Source: Megachile rotundata | Taxonomy: Eukaryota > Arthropoda > Insecta > Hymenoptera > Megachilidae | Length of the DNA stretch: 64,000 nt | Reading direction: 5' to 3' | NCBI RefSeq assembly: GCF_050947335.1 | Contig: NC_134995.1 | Coordinates: forward strand, 4,440,501 to 4,504,500 | Part shown: piece after piece, positions 48,695 to 59,559 of the stretch | How the letters are laid out: each line of letters begins with the position of its first letter | Numbering within the stretch: position 1 is the first letter of the stretch | Program-made: the position numbers and the translations under genes | Notes under the pieces: model-generated | Told to the model about the DNA's origin: nothing | The model's database searches: none | The model's input: only the letters and a program-made list of their open reading frames with translations

Positions 48695-49243
48695 AATGCA
48701 ACTTAACATATGGTGCAAAATAATTTTTAACGCGCTTCAAATTAGAATATCTGGGAAACTTTAGGTTCTACAGAAATTCTACTTTTGAATTTATTTTTCA
48801 AAAAAATATTTGATCACCTACTATTAAAACTGTCCGGGTTTTACAATTTCTTAAAAATTTGCACTAAAAACCGTCCGCCATTTTGAATGTCAGTAAACTA
48901 TTAGCGAATTCTTATTTACTTCAGAAACACAGATTTTCTTAAAAAAGATTCTAATTTCGTACCTTTATGTTAGAACATTTCAAAATCGCGGAAGCATTCA
49001 AATTCACATACGCTTAAGGTGCCATATCCTTGAGAGAAAAAATTCACAGTGAAGTAATAAAAAAAGAATTTTGAACAGGAGTAGTAGTACTAAACGATGC
49101 CATGAATAGAAATGAGCGAAGAAATTTTCTTTATCACTGAGGTAATATAACCTGCGATGAGACCAAAAACAGTTTTTCTTGCACTTTCAGGTTAGGATAC
49201 CTTGGAAATCTTAGGTAACACAGAAATTCCACTGTCGAATTCG
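48695..49243. repeat. Old direct repeat, two ~100-bp copies
   Basis: The segment at about 48,695-48,795 ('ctgggaaactttaggt', 'acagaaattctac', 'ttgaattta') recurs at about 49,143-49,243 ('ttggaaatcttaggt', 'acagaaattccac', 'tcgaattcg'). Identity is about two thirds by eye. Confidence 0.5.
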
Positions 49244-52200
49244 TTCTCATGGTAAAATACATAAAAGTATTAATCTGACCTCTGGTAAAATACGTTTATT
49301 TTGTTTGTGATTTTGTTACCAAGTAACTTCTTTTTGTAACTACCACAATCATGTTTAATATTTTTAAAACTCCAGAGACGGAAATAGCATATTATGGAGT
49401 AAAATTAAATAATGTTAGATGCATATTTTTACAGAAAGAAATATAATTCATTATAACATAGAAATTATATAGAAATTATATAGAAAGATTATATAGAAAT
49501 ATAATCCATTAGAATATAATGGAGGGTGATTTGAATATTTGTTCTATAGCAAGTAATCTGATACACTGAAATAGCTCATTTCAAACTGGAGTACTTGAAC
49601 TTACAGTCTTAAAGAACCAATATATTAAAAATTTTATAGAGAATAAGTAGTTGCATCGTGCAGAGTTCTGTCATAAAAGAACCATTAATTTGATGCACTG
49701 ATAAAAAATGCTCGAATCTAATTTTAGAATATTTTCTACCTGACATTTCATTTCATCTCGTGACATGTTGTTTTTACCTTTGACCCCTTAAAACATATTC
49801 AAGACAAATTTCAGTTACATGGAACAACTTATATAACAATTATTTACAGTGTACGTTTGCTTAATGCAATCTTGTTTCATGCACGGTAACAATGACCCTG
49901 GCTCACACATCGGATATCTTATTTTGTCAACTAGCAGTCGCACGATTTATGAAAAGAGCGAGCATGTGATTGGCCTTGGTTTATTGTTGTGTATTATTAT
50001 TTATTATTCCTGGAAATTTAGGCGATTAAAATTCTGTATCGTGTATTAAGCAAGCGTTCATTGTATTTATCGTTGGATTCAGTTGTTAGATGATATCAAT
50101 GTAATATTAGACCTAAAATCAATCTAATCTTTGCCTTAAAATCAATCTAATATTAGGCCTAAAATCAATCTAATATTAAGCCTAAGATCAGTTTAATATT
50201 AGACCTAGGATCAACCTAATATTAGGCCTAAGATCAACCTGATATTAGACTTAAGATCAATTTGATATTGTTAGTAAAATAATCGATCACCTATGTCGAC
50301 TCATACATTTAAACAAAATCAATATTAATTTACTTTGCTAATTAGATGTTCTTCTTCTCATTATTATGAACAATTCTAATGTAATTTCTCGTAAACGCAG
50401 CTTCATCAGCAAATGCATGTAAACTGTGGATTTAGTGCATGCTTTGTGATGATCTATCGTGAAAACTTCGGTCTGTCTGGATAGTCTTATGGAAAGAGGG
50501 TTTTCATTCATTGAATGTGGTGCGGATCTAACAACTGTTCATGAAGAACTCTCCAGATCCTTAGCGTTATAGAACATCGACTATCGGATTAGATGGGTTA
50601 TCTGACGTTTCAAAGGACCGTTCAAGACAAGGTTACAATCGACGCTTTATGCATCGGATGACTGATTCTTCTAAAAATTGTTCACGTAGTTGAACAATGA
50701 TAATTATTTCTAATTACATCTGATATAGATATCAAAGTATACTTAGGTTTCCTTTAAATCACACTATAATATTTCAAGTGTACTGATTTTTTAAAAACAG
50801 TAATCCTAGGTCTTTGAACAAAATTATGCAGGGAACTAGAGAACTTAGAGAATTTTTAAATGAATTTTGGAAAACTTCAATATATTAATAAATAAATAAT
50901 AATAAATAAATAAATATGTCAATATATCAATATATTAATAATTAAAATCTATATTTTTAATTTTTATACTTTGTACATTTTTATGTGTAAAAATATACCT
51001 TTTCAATCTAGTACGATACCAATTTTTCTTTAATTAATTTAATATGTTTTCCTCGAATACGGTTAAAAATTTGAAAATTAATTCATCACAAAATGCACTG
51101 TAGATTTTTAATTTAAAATTGCATTTACTTCTGATTTTTATTATTGTCCAATTTTTAAGCGAAATTTTCATTACGTAAATTTCAATGAAATTGAATTCAG
51201 CACAAAACATTCTCTTCTCTAGTAAAAGATATCGAGATATCTCACTGCAAAGTTCTCTTATTGCTTATAAAGCCATTGTGCGAGCAAGAAGGTCGTAGAA
51301 TGGACACCTAAAGTGTAAAACTCCGTGTTCTTAGTCGGATATTTCTCCTTTTATGCGGTTATAGGGTTTCTTAATTACAGCAATATGACATTTGTCTAAG
51401 ATGCATTGTCTAGCCAACAATTGTCTAAAGCACGGCGATGTTCCTTGTTATGAAGTGTGGAGTTAATTGAAAAAATAGATAATATGTCGTTTATTCATTT
51501 GAAAGCAATACACGCGAGATCACTTACATTAACGTTTTATTTTTCATATAAACCTTTAGTTATTTATTTTTCAAATTATTAAAATCTTTTCTCTTTTACC
51601 TTTCACGTGTTATGTTACTATCAAATACGCAGTTTTTGATCAGTTTGCATAAATACTTACCTATAGTGTAATAAATCTAAAAAGATAGAAATTTATTTAG
51701 GAGTATTATGATATATAGTGCTATTCTGCAATTTCTACATAAAATTTGATAGATTGTATTTGATTATATTCTAATACGGAGTATAGAAGTAAGGCTCTTT
51801 ACTACGTCTATATTTCCGCCATTTTGTTTTTGTTGGATATACGTAGCAAGTATAAGTGAATTTTCAAGCGTTTCAAAACAGTAGCATACTTACAGGAAGT
51901 AAAACTGTAGTGTAACGTATATAATAAATATCAGTAGTAATTACAATATTAATTTTCCAATACAAATTCAACTTTATCCTATGAACTCTCACTACAATCT
52001 GTTTACCTGTTCATTTATTTAATTTGTCCCCTGCGAATTATTTCTCAAAATCACTATACTTACGCATTTACCTTTGACACATTCATTCTTCCAATCAGTT
52101 TCTTATATTTACTCTTACATTTCTCCCATTTATGGTTAAAAAGAACCACGACAATTTTAAGTGATCCAAAACTTGCTTCTACGATCACTCCTATTAGCGT

Positions 52201-52258
52201 GATGTATTTCTACAAAAATCTATCATGCATTTTATGTAAAATTATTTTACTTACATAA
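49244..52258. other. Non-coding stretch
   Basis: Apart from the 23-bp satellite at 50,103-50,263, nothing is recognised. A G+C-richer patch lies at about 50,390-50,660. The 66-codon plus-strand frame at 49.85-50.05 kb has a hydrophobic stretch (VIGLGLLLCIIIYY) but no other support. AATAAATAAATAAT simple repeat at about 50,885-50,920. Confidence 0.5.
50103..50263. repeat. 23-bp satellite, seven units
   Basis: Seven consecutive 23-bp units of the form AATATTAGGCCTAAAATCAA + TCT fill the interval exactly. The self-complementary AGGCCT (or a one-base variant) and AATATT recur in each unit. Units 1-3 carry AAAATC while units 4-7 carry AAGATC or AGGATC, showing two sub-variants. Confidence 0.92.
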
Positions 52259-52749
52259 TTATAAATAATTGCTATTTGGAGATGTGTTTGCAAAACGAAG
52301 ACAAATAGCGTTAAAAATGCATACTTGTTGAGAATAGAAAGAGTAACTGAAAGGATATTTAACGAATTCAGCAAAGCACTCAAAGTGTTGAAATTCTAAA
52401 TTCTTTTTTCCTAATAACCGTACATATTCGATATAGGTATTTCAGAAAAATCGATATTCAATATACGTACATATCTACATCTATTAAGATACGAGTACCT
52501 GTGGATTTGGGTCGTATCCATGAAAGCTTCTGTACCCTGACGTGCAAAAGCTTCCGGCGGTCCTTCAAAAAAGAATAACATTTTTAAAACTGGACTAAGT
52601 GACATCAATCGTTTAGCAACCGAAAGAACTTCTGTAGATGATGTTTTTGTGCTTTTAGTGTTCTCTAAATATTGCAATTGATGGGAGTAGCTAAGAAAAA
52701 AGTCAAAGGCAATTTTCAATACTTTTTTATCATGTACAGAATATTTCAT
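52259..52749 (-). CDS. Candidate short protein gene, unrecognised
   Basis: A 112-codon minus-strand frame starts at ATG 52,749. Residues 1-84 look unlike the I/N/K/F-rich noise elsewhere in the window: a mixed helix-like stretch KVLKIAFDFFLSYSHQLQYL, a Ser/Thr/Lys-rich linker, then SVAKRLMSLSPVLKMLFFFE and GPPEAFARQGTEAFMDTTQ. After residue 83 the frame becomes noise-like exactly where CACAG is followed by GTACTC, a possible 5' splice site (52,498). A plausible acceptor CCTTTCAG at 52,354-52,347 would join 'YSFYSQQVCIFNAICLRF..' and end at TAA 52,261-52,259, an intron of about 150 bp, normal for insects. The donor is weak. Minus-strand frames upstream at 52,782-52,985 and 53,146-53,370 could be further exons. 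No domain or family is recognised, so this may also be a chance frame. Confidence 0.3.
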
Positions 52750-54960
52750 AGTAAGTTGCTTAAACTAATCGTCTCTCATTTTTAAATGCGTACATTTAAT
52801 AAAATAATGCAATTTGTTTTTAACAAATATGAAATAACAGTTTTCAATGAATACATACACGTTGTAGTAAAATGATTTTGTGTACGTTTCTTTCGTAGAT
52901 TTAATAAAATGAGGAATTGGCGATAAATGTTTTCAGGAAAATTCAATTCTTTATCGAAAACTATACGACATCTTTTTAAAATCATTTTTTATGATGCTTT
53001 CTGTTATATTTTTAATTACTCCAAATACGTCGATCACTATTTTGTGTGAAATGAATAATTGTGTAGTTCATATCTACACCTTTCAATACTCTTCAAATAT
53101 TTATTGCATTCTAATAGTGTACAATAAACTTATCGATAATTCTGCTTAAATAATCGAGAAGATACGAATAATGTGAAAAGGGTTTAAAAACTTGATTGAC
53201 ATCGTAACGAACGTACATAAATTAGAAATTTTTGCGTTAAGGAGTATTTTCGTTTGCAGCTGTATGCGTCCCAAATTTGCTGAGCAATTCTCTATAAATA
53301 TTGTTATAGACTTTTCGACTAAAAAAGAAACACTGAATAAGTTATACGTTTCCTTCCGTCGTGAGATCACTAATTTTGACGCGAATGATCATGTTACTGT
53401 TAAAGCTAGATAACTGAGGCTCCTTAAGTAAGGTGAATGTCCCACTGGTCGAAAGGTTAACAAGCAGTTAACATATTTGCAATTTCCTTTCTATTTAGGC
53501 AATATAAAATTATAACTACATAACTTTCGTGAAATTAAAATTTCTACATTCAGATGAAATAATAAGAACCTACATTTTTAATAATATAATTTTAAAAGAA
53601 TTACGATTTGAAAATGTTCATATAGCTCAATAATTAAATAATATTCATGACACGTCGTAGTTATTAATTATTAAAACTTCAAATATTATTAATATGTACA
53701 AATGTAACTGTTAATTATGTCAATATGTACGTACAAATTAAACTATTAAATATGTAAACATGTATTAATTCAATTATGTTCATCGCTTAATAAAAAAAAA
53801 TTAAGATGGTAATATTTTGTGGAATGAAAATATTTTGTTTGCAATAAATTCGTTTAATACAGTGAATTTTTTCTCCAGAATTAATTTTAGGGCATAAAAC
53901 TTTTCACTGGTAACTTGTAACAAAATGCGTGGTTTAAAAGCTTTCACTGCTATACAAACATTTTCTTGTGTACAATCTTCTTCCTTCTTCTTTTCCTTCG
54001 GTATTTTGAAGAATTTATGTGACTTTATAATGTAAGCAAAATGATTAAAAGTAGATTACAAAATTTTAGGTTATGTTGATATTGTGACGAGTTTAAGAAT
54101 AAATAGTATTATATTTTTGTGTAATTATTGTTAACATAAATATCTGGAATTCACAACATATTTTGTACTCTATTTCATATTTGAATACAATAAATAATAA
54201 CAATGTAATGAATTCAATAAAGTTGATTTGTTTAATAATTCAGTTCCGCGTGAAATCACATATGTATATGCCAATGACGTTTAATTTTAAAACGTATGCC
54301 ATAAAAATGATTTCTTATTTCTTATTTTAAGATTTCTTATTTTAAATTACGAATATCATGGAACAGGTTCTGTTCAAATATATTAACTTTCGTCGAGATG
54401 AAGATTAATCGTATAAGTTAGTTTAAAATATGTATATATTCTTAATTAAACTGTAAACCAAAGTGATCGTCATTTTTTTCGTATTGCGGTGCATGTGATA
54501 AAACAGTTCAGAGGTTTAATACTGCAAATGACTTTAACCATCCGAAAAGATTCTGACTCAACAGACAGTAAGGATAAGTTTATAAAGTCATTGAATATTG
54601 TTCGTCCTTTATGATCTTTCTAGCGACAATTGCCTCTTTTTTCTTGAATTAGTATTTCTAGCTTGTTTCCTTAATTTCAGCAAGTCTTAACAGATTCAAA
54701 GGGCTTCATTATGACCAGCCACAGTCAATGCGTTAGGAAATTCACATACACGTCACTCGTGGACACTTATATTAGCTAAGAGTAACTGTTAGTTTATTGG
54801 CGGTTAATTTGCTAAAACCTCACTTTACAATTTCAACCAAGTAGATTTTTTTTAGCCCCATCGGTCCATCATCACTGTGGTGATTTTAGAAAAGCGTGTT
54901 ACTCGAAACAGCATATTCTCGCAACCCTTGGACCGATACAAAACTTCATCAATAGAATTC
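52750..54960. other. AT-rich stretch upstream of the candidate gene
   Basis: Short minus-strand frames at 52,782-52,985 (ending CIILLNVRI) and 53,146-53,370 might be exons but have no recognisable motif. The frame at 53,192-53,413 on the plus strand overlaps the latter. The rest is spacer. From about 54,840 the text AGCCCCATCGGTCCATCATC and TTGGACCGATACAAAACTTC already resembles words inside the repeat family that follows. Confidence 0.4.
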
Positions 54961-54965
54961 AGTTT

Positions 54966-55600
54966 TTAACCGACTTCGAAAAAGGAGGAGGTTACTCAAT
55001 TCGATCAGTATATTTTTTTTTTTTTTTTTTTTTCTATGTATGTTCGCCGATTACGCCTAACTGGGTGGACCGATCGGAATGAAACCTTTTGCATATGGAA
55101 GGCGCTGACTCCCCATTGGTACCATTATCAAAAAATTTTTCATTTTTTAATTGCAAAGTGTTGTTATTGCAGAAAAACCGGCAACTTTTAAAATAAACTT
55201 TTCTCGATTTTAGTGCGCTTTCGTTATCTTATCGCGGACATGATTCTGTGCAATTTTATTCATATACAAATTTCGCGGAAATGTTTAGTTTTCGAGATAT
55301 TAGCGAAAAAAATTGTTATTAACTTTTGAAATCAACTTCGAACGATTTTAATGTCCTTTGAATATGTTGTTAGGGGCGTGGTTCTGGACAACTTTTTCCT
55401 CTTGCGAAATTGACGGAAAGCTTTTGTTTTCGAGATATTACAGAAATTGTTGTTAACTTTTGAAGCCAACTTCGAACGATTTTTATGTCCTTCTAATACG
55501 TTATTAGTAGCATGATTCTAAACGAGTTTTTCCTTATGCATAATTGGCGGTAAGCTCTAGTTTTCGTGATATTAGCGAATAACTATTGTTATTATTATTA
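54966..55600 (+). mobile_element. ACCGACTTCGAAA-family repeat, left part
   Basis: Starts with AACCGACTTCGAAAAAGG and 'aggaggttactcaattcg', then a T-run of 23 (about 55,011-55,033). Next come TATGTATGTTCGCCGATTACG, GGGTGGACCGATCGGAA, CTCCCCATTGGTACCATTATC and three ~130-bp internal units. This arrangement (ACCGACTTC, AGGAGGAGGTT, T-run, ATGTATGTTCRCCGATTAC) recurs in many arthropod genomes as a dispersed repeat. A second diverged stretch lies at 56,551-56,745, and the end motif occurs inverted at 57.97 kb. No transposase was seen, so it is non-autonomous. Confidence 0.7.
55196..55587. repeat. Three ~130-bp tandem units
   Basis: Units at about 55,196-55,322, 55,323-55,455 and 55,456-55,587 share 'aacttcgaacgatttt' (units 2 and 3), 'atgtcctt', 'gcatgattct..ac', 'gcgaaattgacgg', 'gttttcgagatatta' and 'ttgttattaac'. 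Internal tandem units with TTTTCGAGATATTAGCGAA are typical of this repeat family in insects. Confidence 0.75.
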
Positions 55601-56094
55601 GTGGAACGCCCCGTGCTATGCACGGGAAAGACAAGAAAGGGCATGTATAGTACAGATTTACTTTAAGTTTATTCAATGTATTATAATGGAAAATTTATTT
55701 GTAATGTTTAATATCTAATGTATGTTAATGTTAAGTTTCTTTAACGTTAAGCAAAGAAGCGCATTTGTTTTAATTATTATATGTTTATTTTATAAGCGAT
55801 TGATGCACCGATTCGCAATATTGTAATCATAGACGCGGGAATATTAGCTATAAAGGGCATATGTTATCATTAAAATCGGAAAAGTCTGATTGTGTCGACT
55901 CTCAACGGTGTAGCCCAGCGTGCGCGGAAAACTAAAGTGTTTTCTGTGGCCGTCAAGCTCCCCGCGTGCTCGGAAAGATGAAAATCTTTTCGAGGCCGCT
56001 ATAGACCTCAATTGGGTAGACATCTACCGCTATGAAGGTCCACGCGTGCACGGGAAGACGAAGTCGACCCGGGGCCGCTAAGCTACCGGCGAAA
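55601..56094. other. Hairpin plus GC-rich repeated blocks
   Basis: CCCGTGC-TAT-GCACGGG (55,610-55,626) is a tight hairpin. From about 55,870 the DNA becomes G+C-rich. Three diverged blocks start CGTGCGCGGAAAACTAAAG (55,918), CGTGCTCGGAAAGATGAAA (55,966) and CGTGCACGGGAAGACGAAG (56,045). Each is followed by a (G)GGCCGYYA-type word. All three resemble GTGCTATGCACGGGAAAGAC beside the hairpin, so the hairpin arm was probably the founder. No coding was recognised. Confidence 0.5.
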
Positions 56095-56431
56095 CCGGCA
56101 GAGTTGACTTTTTTAATGAGTGATTATTCGAATTTATAAGAAAATTCGATAGAAATGCTCGTAGGTAGCGAGGTTCCGCGTCTATGAAGGGCGAAGCATT
56201 TTCGGACGTTATCGGTAGCGTTCGTCAACAATCGGTATCGCGTTATCGCTCCGTCGAGTCCGTGAGCGCGGAGCAGGTATTCATTCTCTTCCCAACGACC
56301 GAGTAAATAGCATTAAGACGCTTGCGTTCCTCATTCAATACTTTCGTAAAATAAAATTGGTTAAATTCATTTAAATTTGCAATTAAATTATTTATGCCCA
56401 CAAAATCCTGTACAGGGCAATTACAATGCAC
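56095..56431 (-). pseudogene. Possible decayed protein-coding fragment
   Basis: The minus-strand frame from 56,431 reads GINNLIANLNEFNQFYFTKV, LNEERKRLNAIYSVVG, then runs into a stop after 15 further residues. If the frame is shifted at about 56,303, it stays open for nearly 60 more codons (EENEYLLRAHGLDGAITRYR, LLTNATDNVRKCFALHRRG) to a stop near 56,130. Both halves look more protein-like than the surroundings, and CTGTACAG just before GATTTTGTGGGC could be an old splice acceptor. No family is recognised. It may be a captured host-gene fragment inside the repeat block, or chance in GC-richer DNA. Confidence 0.25.
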
Positions 56432-56550
56432 TGTACCAAAACACTAACTAAGCTTTGCCGCTTGGACACGCAACTTATGCAGCAAGATGAGTTCACGTTG
56501 ACGTTGGTGTATTATTCCCATTGCTTGGTAAAGTCTCCCTACCGTTCTAA

Positions 56551-56745
56551 CAAACATTTTTTTTATTTTTTAGTTGCAAAGGATTATTTTTTCTATGCAT
56601 GTTCGGCGGTTTTTCCTAGGTGGGTGGTCCGATCGGAACAAAGCTTTTCGCATCTTGTGGAGTCTAACTCCCCATTGATACCATTATCAAAAATTTTTTC
56701 ATTTTTTAGTTGCAAAGGATTATTGTTGCAAAAAAAGTTGAAAAA
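56551..56745 (+). repeat. Second diverged copy of the ACCGACTTC-family core
   Basis: CTATGCATGTTCGGCGGTTT, GGTGGTCCGATCGGAA, CTCCCCATTGATACCATTATC and 'ttttttagttgcaaaggatt' (the last present twice) match 55,030-55,185 in order. The 146-codon plus-strand frame that crosses it is read through these non-coding repeat words. Confidence 0.75.
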
Positions 56746-56866
56746 CGAATATCCATGTTGTCTTTTACTTAATTATGCTCATGGCATTTACGCAGTCAAA
56801 AAAAGCCTGGAAAAACTGTCTCACAGTATCCTATACAATTCTCCCCATTCCACTAGAAAGCGTTAA

Positions 56867-58007
56867 ATAAAATAATTTTCGGAAAAAAAATACACCGACT
56901 TCGAAATGCACTAAAAAGTATAAAATAATTTCTATTTCCTAATGAAGTAATTTCTATTTCTCTGAATCATACAATTACGTCACAGATATGAATTAAATCT
57001 ATTTACTCGTTAGGTAGTATATTAAATACATTTCAACTTTTTCGGAGGCGGCGCAAAATTAAAAATACCGCAGTAAACGTTGCTGCCAATAACCAGTTGA
57101 TTGTAGTATGGCGTATTGGAAATTAATAAATCCCGAGAAAGAATACGAACCATTATAGATATACCTGGTAATATACGTAAATGTAATGTCTGCATCTTCA
57201 TTTGATCAACGTTTCTGATATAAATGAAATTGAATCGACTTCGTTCGCGTGTAGAAGCCATGGATCTAAGAACCTATAAACGGAGCCCACGACGCGGGAA
57301 TTACCAAATTTGCGACAGATGGGCTCTAGCTTTATAGTATATGCGGCGGTCGAGTCTTTCCGTCGCATACTCTATGAATATAGCCCTTTGCGGACTACCG
57401 CCGCATATATGCGTTCTGCGTAAATCATCAAATTGGCCGAAGAACTCATACTTGCGTTTGGCGAAAACAGTTGATTGAGCCGAGAAACGCGTACATGTGT
57501 TCATGCACGTAAATCTGTGCATGTATATATAATATGTCCAGAATATGACTTGGAATGCTATGAACGAAAACCGCGTTTAGGCAGAAATATACGCCGGCAA
57601 TTTTTAATGACTATCGCGGCAGGAGCTCGGCCCCACGGTTCACTTCGAACCGTCCCGTCCGCAAAGGGCTAGATAGACCATAGTTACATTCTATACGCAC
57701 TAACACCTACTTCGCGGCGTGCTGTCGAATTATATGTATAGAAAAAAAAATAGCTATACAAGCTTTGCCTATGTTCGACTGTCCAAAGGTTGACATGTTC
57801 AAAAAAATCTTTTAATTTTGCGCCGCCCCCGAAAAGGTTGAAATGTATTTAATATACTACCTAACGAGTAAATAGGTTTAATTCATATCTGTGACGTAAT
57901 TGTATGATTCAGAGAAATAGAAATTACTTCATTAGGAAATAGAAATTATTTTATACTTTTTAGTGCATTTCGAAGTCGGTGTATTTTTTTTCCGAAAATT
58001 ATTTTAT
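56867..58007. mobile_element. 1.14-kb element with ~197-bp terminal inverted repeats
   Basis: The left arm 56,867-57,063 and right arm 57,811-58,007 are inverted repeats that match almost perfectly: ATAAAATAATTTTCGG, ACACCGACTTCGAAATGC, 'tacgtcacagatatgaatt', CTACCTAACGAGTAAATA in opposite orientation, CGGAGGCGGCGCAAAATT. Only a few differences are seen, so the insertion or arm homogenisation is recent compared with everything else nearby. The middle 0.75 kb is G+C-richer and has no recognisable transposase. It contains a 12-bp perfect hairpin (57,339-57,408), a minus-strand frame of 73 codons with an FGQF...AIFIEYAT stretch, and a minus-strand 79-codon frame whose ATG lies in the context ATCCATGGC and whose end runs into the left arm. 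The end motif is shared with the repeat at 54,966, so the element may be nested in a larger family member. Exact target duplication was not resolved. Confidence 0.85.
57339..57408. repeat. Hairpin ATATGCGGCGGT/ACCGCCGCATAT
   Basis: Perfect 12-bp arms are separated by 46 bp that contain a further diverged copy (CCGTCGCATACTCTATGA). It sits in the centre of the inverted-repeat element, on the minus strand just upstream of ATCCATGGC. Confidence 0.8.
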
Positions 58008-58939
58008 CAATAGTATAACTCTCTGATTAACCCATTGCTTTAGTCACCACTAAAGTTATAACTTGTTTGTTGTGTAACTCGTGCCAACCTTGATTAACAC
58101 TTTCCGTCATCCGAATTCTGATGATTCGTTCGTCATTAACGTTGCAAAGAGGCCATACTCTCAAAATTCTCTATCGAATTTGTTTCCATTTTAATAATCT
58201 TCTACTCGTTCATCTTCGCCTCACATCATTTTATGTACATGTCTCTAGCAAAAGAAATAAGCTTGTGTTACTATCCAACAATTGAAAACTTTTGCAAAAA
58301 TGAACTTCAGAGTTCGAATGAGTCTCAAAGCGTTTAACTTAATAGTACTGTAAGAAAACGTGGAACTCAAACTAATGTGATCTGCTGGAATGGCTATCTT
58401 TTGTTGCCGAACGATTCACGTATGAAGTGAAAAAGAAAGGTCTTGAAAATAACAGTTTCTCTGAAGACAACAAAAAAGCAGTTTCATTAATATATATAAA
58501 GTTTTCATAAATTAATACTTAAAAACCCTTGTTTAAGGCCGTGTTAAAAACTCTTGTTAAATGGTGTTAACAGTTCTTGTGCAAAGTTTTTCATTAAATA
58601 CTTAGTTAGCTCTTAGAGTATCATGAGAAAACTGATATTATATGTCAATAAGTTAGTAAAGAATTAAATATGAAATAGTATATGAAAAACAATAAATAGT
58701 AACAGAAAAAATGATTAACAAGTAAAGTAGAAATCAGTATCGCAAAAGATTTCATTGTGCAGCAACAAAGTAACAATTATTACACACGAATATTTACAAA
58801 AAGTGGAACGAGAAACTGAAATCGTTCGACTTAACAGTAACAACCGTCCTAACATAAAAATCCGTTCGTGTAAGTAGAGAAATAAGCTTGGGGTTAAAAA
58901 GAATCATAACGTAATATGAATTTTTCCAAAAAATAGTAG
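58008..58939. other. Spacer
   Basis: No gene or repeat is recognised. 'aaccctt' / 'aaactcttgtt' words recur twice at 58,525-58,580. Confidence 0.5.
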
Positions 58940-59165
58940 TACATTGCAAAAAGTGCGGTAAAAGAAGAAAAGGAAACGAGATTGAAAGAAAGTGGTGAAA
59001 TGAGACAGAAGAGTAGAGTAGAAAAAATTTCATTATGTCTTCGCACAGGAGTGAACCGCTGGAAGTAGAAATAAAAGAAAGGGATCGAAATAATAGAAAA
59101 GGAGGAAACCTTTTGCAGGGGAGAGATAAATAGGAAAGTGAAGAGAAGGAAATGGAAAAGAAACA
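58940..59165. other. Purine-rich strand-asymmetric tract
   Basis: The plus strand is strongly biased to A and G (GTAAAAGAAGAAAAGGAAAC, GAAGAGAAGGAAATGGAAAAG). The 127- and 90-codon minus-strand frames rich in F, S and L are the mirror of this bias (UUC/UCU/CUU codons) and are not called as genes. Confidence 0.55.
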
Positions 59166-59559
59166 TATTATGGACATTTAGAATAGCGGATAATATTAAT
59201 TACACTAATAGAACAGTTATTTCATTAATTCTAATATTATTTATATATAAACAATAAGCAGTTTATAGATTTATAATTTTTTTAGCACAACTACGTTTTT
59301 TCCTGAACAACGAAAAAATTTTTGTTGTTAACTAAATTTTTATGTGCATATAAACAATTTAAATTTTTAACGAAAGTTATCCATATCCAGATCCAAATCT
59401 CATTCTATAGTAGACATGCAGTTCTTTTTTAACTTACCAAATAAATTGAGATTATTTACGTTTGAAGGTATCAGAACTGAAAATGGTAGACTGAAGAATT
59501 ATTTTAAAGAGCATCTCTAGTCTCGATTGTAAATAAAATTTGTCGAGGTTCAGTTGTAT
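59166..59559. other. AT-rich spacer
   Basis: Nothing is recognised. Confidence 0.5.

Noticed and set aside
56426..56866. 146-codon plus-strand open frame
   Set aside because: It crosses the diverged ACCGACTTC-family repeat, including a word present twice. The reading frame is incidental and there is no domain.
58794..59177. 127- and 90-codon Ser/Phe/Leu-rich minus-strand frames
   Set aside because: They mirror a purine-rich tract on the plus strand. The composition alone explains the lack of stops.
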